This document shows positions 1 to 4,545 of a DNA stretch of 6,944 nt, piece by piece. Under the pieces are notes generated by a model, which worked only from the letters and a program-made list of their open reading frames with translations, had not been told where the DNA came from and searched no databases. A program made the translations under genes and the position numbers. Within the stretch, counting starts at the first letter, position 1; each line of letters opens with the position of its first letter. Source of the DNA: Spirochaetaceae bacterium (GTDB lineage Bacteria; Spirochaetota; Spirochaetia; Treponematales; Breznakiellaceae); contig JAIRZA010000010.1 in the NCBI GenBank assembly GCA_031267475.1, positions 1 through 6,944 on the forward strand, written 5' to 3'.

Positions 1-1
1 C

Positions 2-622
2 AACAGTTTTGTACTGAACGGCAGCGTCAGCATTGTTTTCAGCGGCGCGGGGTCTTTGGCGGCGGACTCCTACACGCTTGGATCCGGCGCGGGTACGCTG
101 TTCAGCTTAGACGGGCATACTAAACCCGCCACATTCACATCAGGCTCCATCGCGGGCGCGGCGGGAAGCGCCCTTGTCTTTACAACAGGAAATTTTTTAA
201 CTGTAAAACCAAACAAGGTTCTTACACTTAGCAATGTCAATGTTGATTTAACAAACGCGGGGTCAATCGTTTTTGGCACAGCCAGCAGACTTTTAATCAC
301 CGGCGGCGGCAGCATTACCACAGGCGCTGAAGCCGTGAACATCGCTTATGACGGCGTTATAGCCGGAAGCGCCGCAAACGGCGGCAAGGCGGGAGTATTG
401 CTGACTGGGACTCTGGCTGAAAACAGCCCTACGGTTATTGCCGGTTCTATATCGGCGGGCTCGCTTGGAACTTTAAGCCTGGGCAATTTTATCACGGCGG
501 GCGGCTCTTTCGCAAAAGTAGAAGGGGTTCTCTCCGGGAGTTTAGCGCAAACGCTTCCAACTGACGGAGACGGCGGAAGCGCCTCTACCGGCGGGTCTAT
601 TTTGATATTCAACGAACTATAA
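2..622 (+). CDS. 3' part of a Gly/Ala/Ser/Thr-rich surface-type protein (5' end outside window)
   Basis: The reading frame is open from the left edge, so the visible 206 residues are the C-terminal part of a longer protein; the TTG at 56 is internal and not a convincing start. The composition is dominated by Gly, Ala, Ser, Thr, Val, Leu and Ile, with almost no Cys, Trp or Met. Short hydrophobic strands alternate with Gly/Ser/Asn turns, for example SIAGAAGSALVFTTGNFLTV, VLTLSNVNVDLTNAGSIVFG and RLLITGGGSITTG. This pattern is typical of parallel beta-helix or adhesin-like passenger domains of exported proteins. No C-terminal beta-barrel, sorting motif or membrane helix is visible before the TAA, so it is not an obvious autotransporter end. 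The tail is Gly/Ser-rich (GDGGSASTGGS) and ends in ILIFNEL. Two plus-strand hairpins follow, and a gene converges from the right only 23 bp away. I do not recognise a named family; surface location is inferred from composition. Confidence 0.7.
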   Translation, partial: NSFVLNGSVSIVFSGAGSLAADSYTLGSGAGTLFSLDGHTKPATFTSGSIAGAAGSALVFTTGNFLTVKPNKVLTLSNVNVDLTNAGSIVFGTASRLLITGGGSITTGAEAVNIAYDGVIAGSAANGGKAGVLLTGTLAENSPTVIAGSISAGSLGTLSLGNFITAGGSFAKVEGVLSGSLAQTLPTDGDGGSASTGGSILIFNEL

Positions 623-638
623 AAACAACGTTGGTAAC

Positions 639-671
639 GGCTGGTTCAATTAGCGAATGACTGAGCCAGCC
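639..671 (+). terminator. Hairpin downstream of the left-edge gene
   Basis: GGCTGGTTCA (639-648) pairs with TGAGCCAGCC (662-671) over 10 bp including one G.T wobble, leaving a 13-nt loop. The T-rich run ATTTTATCA follows. It starts 17 bp after the TAA at 620-622 and includes the stop codon of the converging minus-strand gene (646-648). The T-tract is imperfect, so it may be a weak first terminator in tandem with the stronger one at 690-720, or a hairpin serving both strands. Confidence 0.4.
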
Positions 672-1455
672 ATTTTATCAAGGCTTCAGAGCGGGCGGCG
701 AATGACGCGCCCGCTTTTTTGTTAATAACCGGAAGCGACGGTACCTTTGCTAAACTCGCGGCGTATATTAAAAAGTATTCGTCCGCGTCAATCACCGCGA
801 CAACGACACGAAGATTTTCTTTCGCAGCCGCCGGAATAATCCCGTAGCGCAGCGGCGTACAGTTAGTCTGAGTAAATATAATCGCGCTATCGTGGACGGT
901 ATAATCATACCTGTAAACATTATCCCCAAAACTCAAATCTTTTTGACGCGCGTAAAGCGTAAAGCCGGGCGGCGCGTCGTCCGTAAAAACAGGATCCGCC
1001 TGCGGATTTTTTTCCAGCGGGTTGTCTATTACCGATGATTCCGCGTAAAAGACGCGCTGTTTTTTGCGGCTTGCGGAATAGTATTGTATCCCGGCCAGAG
1101 AGCTAATCGAAACAAGCGTGTTCAGCACGGCTGTTTTTTCGCTTTTTTGCCAGCCGCCGTTTTCGCCGGCATTTTCACCGCCGGTAAACGAGTCCGGTTT
1201 TTTATACAAATACAGACTTTCGGCAAGCAAAGACGGATTAAGCTCCGCGCTGTTTTTATTGAATACGGCGCGGACTGGCTCATAATCCGGCATAAGACGC
1301 GGCTGCGCGGAATCAAACTGCGCTTCGCTTAAAAGTTCGCCCCGCAGCAGTTCCATTTTTACCGTTCCGTCCGTCAAGCCGTCGAGCGGCAGGGCGAACA
1401 AAGAAACCCCGGTTAAAGCAGGGAAATTCAAAAGCAACATCAATATCTGTTTCAT
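646..1455 (-). CDS. Exported protein of unknown function (spirochaete-type conserved hypothetical)
   Basis: The 269-residue product starts MKQILMLLLNFPALTG and has a signal peptide: Lys2, a hydrophobic core at about residues 4-20, and a likely signal peptidase I cut after Ala21 (SLFA|LPLDG). There is no lipobox cysteine, so it is predicted to be periplasmic or released, not a lipoprotein. The mature part is mixed alpha/beta. Recognisable stretches are YYSASRKKQRVFYAESSVID in the middle, then GFTLYARQKDLSFGDNVYRY and LRYGIIPA, ending in an amphipathic helix (SEALIKWLAQSFAN). From memory this matches a hypothetical family found mainly in treponemes, perhaps the one listed as DUF6675, but I cannot verify that. 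No catalytic motif is evident. The ATG at 1455 is chosen because it gives a complete signal peptide directly; no good Shine-Dalgarno precedes it. The gene is divergent from the nif3-lspA cluster, and its 3' end carries the terminator of the converging gene. Confidence 0.8.
   Translation of the reverse strand: MKQILMLLLNFPALTGVSLFALPLDGLTDGTVKMELLRGELLSEAQFDSAQPRLMPDYEPVRAVFNKNSAELNPSLLAESLYLYKKPDSFTGGENAGENGGWQKSEKTAVLNTLVSISSLAGIQYYSASRKKQRVFYAESSVIDNPLEKNPQADPVFTDDAPPGFTLYARQKDLSFGDNVYRYDYTVHDSAIIFTQTNCTPLRYGIIPAAAKENLRVVVAVIDADEYFLIYAASLAKVPSLPVINKKAGASFAARSEALIKWLAQSFAN
690..720 (+). terminator. Rho-independent terminator for the left-edge gene, inside the converging CDS
   Basis: AGCGGGCG (690-697) and CGCCCGCT (708-715) form an 8-bp GC-rich stem with a 10-nt loop. 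The run TTTTTT occupies 715-720. This is a textbook intrinsic terminator in the plus direction, 68 bp beyond the stop of the left-edge gene. It lies within the last 75 bases of the minus-strand gene, where the same bases encode the KKAGASFAARSEA stretch. Confidence 0.75.
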
Positions 1456-1472
1456 TGCTAATTGTTAAGATA

Positions 1473-1502
1473 TTTATACACATTTTGCAAGCCTTTTTTC
1501 AG
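1473..1502 (-). promoter_or_regulatory. Possible sigma70-type promoter for the exported protein
   Basis: On the minus strand, TATAAA (plus coordinates 1473-1478) is a 5/6 match to the -10 box. CTGAAA (1497-1502) is a 4/6 match to the -35 box, with an 18-bp spacer. Transcription would start about 10 bases before the ATG at 1455. The weak -35 overlaps the first copy of the TTCAGCGC repeat. This is consensus matching by eye only. Confidence 0.25.
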
Positions 1503-1563
1503 CGCTTATTTCAGCGCCTTCGGTTTTGAGGCAAGCCCGCCTGCCTAAGATTAACGCGCTGAA
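1498..1563. repeat. Inverted/direct repeat in the divergent intergenic region
   Basis: TTCAGCGC occurs twice as a direct repeat (1498-1505 and 1510-1517), 12 bp apart start to start. Its perfect complement GCGCTGAA lies at 1556-1563. Between them AGGCA (1529-1533) can pair with TGCCT (1542-1546), so the whole can fold as an 8-bp stem closing over a smaller hairpin. It occupies the 154-bp spacer between the divergent exported-protein and nif3-like genes and could be an operator or a folded leader. No T-tract makes it a terminator. I saw nothing else convincing in the spacer. Confidence 0.4.
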
Positions 1564-1609
1564 TTTTGCGCCTATTTTCTTTTTTTAAGCCTTGTTGTAT
1601 GCTTAACTC

Positions 1610-2371
1610 ATGAAAATACGGCAGCTTGACGAGTTTTTTCGTAATTTTTTGAAACTAGACGACTTTAGCGGCGTTGACAATTCACTGAACGGTATTCAAG
1701 TTGGCAATGACGATTCCGGTATACGCAAAATAGCGTTTGCGGTTGACGCCTGCCTTGAAACATTCAAGCGGACGGCGCAGAGCGGCGCTGGTATGCTTTT
1801 TGTTCATCACGGGCTTTTTTGGGGAGCTCCGTTAAGGATTGAAGGAATTTTACATTCGCGGCTGGATTTTTTGCTTAAAAACAACATTGCCCTGTACGCC
1901 GCTCATCTTCCGCTGGACGCGCACTGCGAGGTGGGAAACAACGCTGTTTTGTCAGATTTGCTCGACATCAGGGACAGACAGCCTTTTGGTTCATATCATG
2001 GAATAAAAATAGGCTTCAAGGGGCGGCTCGGTACGCCGCTAACCATAAACGAGGCGGCGCGAAAGATTAGTTTTAACGGCGCTCCGCCGTCCGCGCTCTA
2101 TCCCTTCGGCAACGCGGAAAATCATACGTGCGCGGTAATTTCCGGCGGCGCGCCTATGGAGGCGGCGCAGGCCGTCGAGGAAGGCATCGACCTGTATATT
2201 ACCGGCGAAAGCGCTCATTCCATATACCACACCGCGCTTGAAGGCAAGCTCAACATGATTGCCGGCGGGCATTACGCTACCGAAGTGTGGGGCGTACGCA
2301 GCCTCATGGAGCGCTGCAAAACCGTGTTAAATTTAGATACGGAATTCATTGACGCGCCCACCGGTCTATAA
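1610..2371 (+). CDS. Nif3-like dinuclear metal-centre protein
   Basis: The 253-residue product is a full-length short form of the Nif3/YbgI family (DUF34), cytosolic proteins that bind two metal ions and form toroidal hexamers; their cellular role is unsettled. Family marks are visible in order: DNSLNGIQVG at 23-32, the metal-binding pair His66-His67 in FVHHGLFWG, Asp103 in AAHLPLDAH, the glycine-rich VISGGAP at 176-182, and His221 with Glu225 in GGHYATEVWG near the C-terminus. All expected metal ligands are present. The PII-like insert of longer homologues is absent. Family members are often mislabelled 'GTP cyclohydrolase 1 type 2'; nothing here supports that reaction. The ATG at 1610 is chosen because it gives the normal family N-terminus (MKIRQLDEFF), although no Shine-Dalgarno precedes it. 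It is the first gene of the plus-strand cluster; lspA starts 9 bp after its stop. Confidence 0.93.
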   Translation: MKIRQLDEFFRNFLKLDDFSGVDNSLNGIQVGNDDSGIRKIAFAVDACLETFKRTAQSGAGMLFVHHGLFWGAPLRIEGILHSRLDFLLKNNIALYAAHLPLDAHCEVGNNAVLSDLLDIRDRQPFGSYHGIKIGFKGRLGTPLTINEAARKISFNGAPPSALYPFGNAENHTCAVISGGAPMEAAQAVEEGIDLYITGESAHSIYHTALEGKLNMIAGGHYATEVWGVRSLMERCKTVLNLDTEFIDAPTGL

Positions 2372-2380
2372 GGAGAGATT

Positions 2381-2920
2381 ATGTCCACAAACAACAATAT
2401 TTTTTTGAAGAAGGCCGCGCCGTTCTCGCTTACCGCGCTGGTCATTCTGCTTGACCAGATTACAAAATCTTACATAGCGAATAATTGGAAGATTGGAACA
2501 ATGATAACGGACGTTTTTAACAACGATTTACTGCGCGTATATCATCTTCGTAATAAGGTCATAGCGTTCAGCATTGGCGGCGGACTGCCGGAAGAGGTTC
2601 GCCCGGCGCTGTTTATCGTCCTTCCAATCATCATTTTAGGCTGTTTATGTTTTCTTTACTGGAAATCCAACGATTTTACCGGTGTACAACGCTGGGCTGT
2701 CGCCGGAATAATAGGCGGCGGCGTTGGAAATCTGATTGACCGTATTTTTCGACCGGACGGGGTTGTTGATTTTATCAGCGTTAAATTCTTCGGCCTGCTG
2801 GGTTTTGAACGCTGGCCTACGTTCAATGTCGCGGATTCCGCCGTTGTAGTCTGCGTTTTGGTATGGCTGGTTTCTTTGTTTTTTACGCCGGAAAACGGCA
2901 AAAAAGGGGCGGCGGCGTGA
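2381..2920 (+). CDS. lspA: Lipoprotein signal peptidase (signal peptidase II)
   Basis: LspA is the inner-membrane aspartyl protease that removes the signal peptide from prolipoproteins after Lgt has acylated the lipobox cysteine. The 179-residue protein has the four expected membrane segments (about 13-33, 73-94, 103-118 and 153-168). Conserved motifs are LLDQITK (Asp25), RNKVIAFS at 57-64, GNLIDRI (Asn117, Asp120), VVDF with catalytic Asp130, and FNVAD with catalytic Asp152. The N-x-G-A-A-F motif of most LspA proteins reads N-K-V-I-A-F-S here, which I take as a spirochaete-type variant. The C-terminal tail after the last helix is short and basic (GKKG). The start is firm: AAGGAGA at 2370-2376 overlaps the TAA of the nif3-like gene and lies 4 bases before the ATG. 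The 3' end overlaps the next gene as GTGA, so those two are probably translationally coupled. Confidence 0.96.
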   Translation: MSTNNNIFLKKAAPFSLTALVILLDQITKSYIANNWKIGTMITDVFNNDLLRVYHLRNKVIAFSIGGGLPEEVRPALFIVLPIIILGCLCFLYWKSNDFTGVQRWAVAGIIGGGVGNLIDRIFRPDGVVDFISVKFFGLLGFERWPTFNVADSAVVVCVLVWLVSLFFTPENGKKGAAA

Positions 2921-3246
2921 CAAAACATAAGAATACTATCCTTTTTATAATCGCGGCGACCGGTTTCAACATTATTTTAACTGTGATGATATTCATTTTT
3001 ACGTTTTTATTGTTCGTTGTCTTCATAAAGCCGTTTATCAGCGACAATTATGTTATATTCGGACTGCCGGTCATCCTCATAATCTCTATATTTTTGTCTT
3101 TTACTATATATCGCATACTATTAAAGCGTTTTCTGGCGAATGTAAATATGGACGACTACTTTGATACGTCTTTTTCATTTAAGAAAAAAAAATCTTCGCC
3201 GGAAAATCCGGGGAATCCGGAAAGTCCGGAAAAAACTAATAAATGA
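2917..3246 (+). CDS. Small two-helix membrane protein coupled to lspA
   Basis: With a GTG start at 2917 the product has 109 residues. I prefer this to the ATG at 2863, which would overlap lspA by 58 bp and add a poor N-terminus (MAGFFVFYAGK...). The GTG gives a GTGA overlap with the lspA stop, and a purine-rich AAAAAGGGG lies just upstream at 2901-2909. The protein starts MTKHKNTILFIIAATGFNII. It has a long hydrophobic stretch at about 6-36, a short loop (KPFISDNYV), a second helix at about 45-67 (GLPVILIISIFLSFTIYRIL), and a charged cytosolic tail. The tail ends in KKKKSSPENPGNPESPEKTNK, encoded by a 9-bp repeat. I recall small proteins behind lspA in treponemes that carry the unproven label 'leader peptide processing enzyme'; no protease motif is visible here. 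Function is unknown; a link to lipoprotein maturation is inferred only from the coupling. Confidence 0.8.
   Translation: MTKHKNTILFIIAATGFNIILTVMIFIFTFLLFVVFIKPFISDNYVIFGLPVILIISIFLSFTIYRILLKRFLANVNMDDYFDTSFSFKKKKSSPENPGNPESPEKTNK
3199..3234 (+). repeat. 9-bp tandem repeat in the tail of the lspA-coupled membrane gene
   Basis: CCGG recurs at exactly 9-base spacing (3199, 3208, 3217, 3226) in units of the form CCGGRRARW, giving four near-identical copies. In the reading frame these encode P-E-N, P-G-N, P-E-S and P-E-K, a Pro/Asn/Glu linker at the very C-terminus. A related tract with the same 9-base phase occurs near the ispG start. Confidence 0.8.
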
Positions 3247-3363
3247 GTCTGTTCCAAAACTTCAGTTTTTGGAACAGAAACTTATGAAAACCGCAGTTTT
3301 GCAGTCCGTAGGGCGAAAAACTGCAAGAGCCTGTTACAAAATAACCGATTTTGGAACAGGCTC
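3245..3363. repeat. 119-bp palindromic (MITE/REP-like) element between the membrane gene and argD
   Basis: The element is bounded by imperfect terminal inverted repeats: GAGTCTGTTCCAAAA at the left (3245-3259) and the complement of GAGCCTGTTCCAAAA at the right (ending 3363), differing at one of 15 positions. It holds three hairpins. The first pairs CTGTTCCAAAA (3249-3259) with TTTTGGAACAG (3267-3277). The second pairs GCAGTTTT (3293-3300) with AAAACTGC (3317-3324). The third pairs GAGCCTGTTACAAAAT (3327-3342) with 3348-3363, 15 of 16 bp around a 5-nt loop. The left end overlaps the TGA stop of the upstream gene (3244-3246), and the right end lies 10 bp before the argD ribosome site. None of the hairpins has a following T-tract, so it is not a standard terminator. 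No coding capacity is believable. Confidence 0.75.
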
Positions 3364-3384
3364 AACTTACAACGGAGGTGATAC

Positions 3385-4539
3385 ATGAGCGATGTTTTCA
3401 TGAACACGTACCATCGCTTGCCGGTAACATTTACATCGGGCGATGGTTGCTGTCTTTTTGATGTAAACGGAAAGCGCTATCTGGATTTTAGTTCCGGCAT
3501 AGCGGTAAATTGCCTAGGCCATCGGCATCCCGCCTTGCTCGCGGCGCTGGACGCTCAGGCTAATAAACTTTTTCATGTTTCAAACTACTATCAGTGCGAC
3601 ACGTCAGAGACATTCGCCCGGAAACTTACGGCGGCGGCCAAGATGAAAAAGGTTTTCCTCTGCAATTCCGGCGCGGAAGCGAATGAGTGCGCCTGCAAAA
3701 TCGCCCGTAAATACTCGCTGGCGAAGTACGGCGAAGGCAGGCATACAATCGTTACGCTTAAAGGGAGTTTTCACGGAAGGACGATTACAACGCTGTCGGC
3801 AACCGGTCAAGACCGCCTGCATAAAGATTTCGGTCCATTCACGGAAGGTTTCCGCTTTGTTGAGCCGGGTGATGTCAATGCCTTAAAAACAGCGCTCGAC
3901 GCTTCAACCTGCGCCTTATTCATCGAAGCGATTCAGGGTGAAAGCGGCGTTTTTCCACAGAGCGCGGAATTTATCGCGGCGGCGGCGGAAATCTGCGCAA
4001 AAAATGATATTTTACTGATGTTTGACGAGATTCAATGCGGGATGGGGCGCTCTGGAACTTTTTTCGCGTTTGAGCAGTACGGCGTTAAGGCTGATGTGGC
4101 GACTCTGGCAAAAGGGCTCGCTGGCGGCTTGCCTGTTGGCGCGACTCTGGCCGGAGAAACCGCGTGTGATGTGCTGGGCGCGGGCGATCACGGCAGCACA
4201 TTTGGCGGCAACCCGCTCGCGGCGGCTTGCGGCATTGCGGCGCTTGACGTGGTGAATGACGCGGCTTTTTTGAAAGGTATTGCTGAAAAAGGCGCTTATT
4301 TCAAGAAAAAACTTGAGGCTATGAAACCAGAAATTACGGACGTAAGGGGTATGGGGCTGATGCTTGCCGCTGATTTGAACATGGATGCGCGTACCGTCCT
4401 TGAAAAGCTGCTCGACCGCGGCGTTCTTGCGCTGTCCGCCGGAGAAGGCCGGACGCTCCGCTTTCTGCCGCCGTACATAATCAGCAAAGAGCAGATTGAC
4501 GAGGGGCTGGCTATTCTGGGCGGCGTGTTAAAAAGCTAG
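3385..4539 (+). CDS. argD: Acetylornithine aminotransferase (class III PLP transaminase)
   Basis: ArgD converts N-acetylglutamate 5-semialdehyde to N-acetylornithine with glutamate as amino donor, in cytosolic arginine biosynthesis; in some bacteria it also serves lysine synthesis. The 384 residues match normal ArgD length. Visible motifs: FSSGIAVNCLGHRHP at 35-49, the PLP phosphate-binding NSGAEANE at 94-101, FHGRT at 129-133, FIEAIQGESGV at 179-189, LMFDEIQCGMGRSG with cofactor-binding Asp214, the Schiff-base Lys243 in LAKGLAGGLPVGA, GSTFGGNP at 270-277, and RFLPP with Arg359 near the end. The MNTYHRLPVTF start region and N-terminal fold favour ArgD over ornithine or GABA aminotransferases, but substrate cannot be proved from sequence. 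A strong GGAGGTG (3374-3380) sits before the ATG. The upstream 119-bp palindromic element may modulate its expression. No other arginine gene is in the window; ispG follows 6 bp later. Confidence 0.93.
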   Translation: MSDVFMNTYHRLPVTFTSGDGCCLFDVNGKRYLDFSSGIAVNCLGHRHPALLAALDAQANKLFHVSNYYQCDTSETFARKLTAAAKMKKVFLCNSGAEANECACKIARKYSLAKYGEGRHTIVTLKGSFHGRTITTLSATGQDRLHKDFGPFTEGFRFVEPGDVNALKTALDASTCALFIEAIQGESGVFPQSAEFIAAAAEICAKNDILLMFDEIQCGMGRSGTFFAFEQYGVKADVATLAKGLAGGLPVGATLAGETACDVLGAGDHGSTFGGNPLAAACGIAALDVVNDAAFLKGIAEKGAYFKKKLEAMKPEITDVRGMGLMLAADLNMDARTVLEKLLDRGVLALSAGEGRTLRFLPPYIISKEQIDEGLAILGGVLKS

Positions 4540-4545
4540 GTTTGT

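Noticed and set aside
2863..2916. Longer form of the lspA-coupled protein starting at ATG 2863
   Set aside because: It would overlap lspA by 58 bp with no ribosome site and a non-membrane basic N-terminus; the GTG at 2917 gives a tight GTGA coupling and a normal start.
3267..3363. Hairpins before argD as Rho-independent terminators
   Set aside because: No run of T follows any of the stems; the T's present lie within the stems.
3199..3363. CRISPR array
   Set aside because: The repeats are 9-bp tandem units or palindromic arms without regular unique spacers.
3161..3388. 75-codon plus-strand ORF running through the palindromic element into argD
   Set aside because: It overlaps the tail of the lspA-coupled gene out of frame, and its second half is just the translated palindromic repeat. 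Such repeat-derived ORFs are annotation artefacts.
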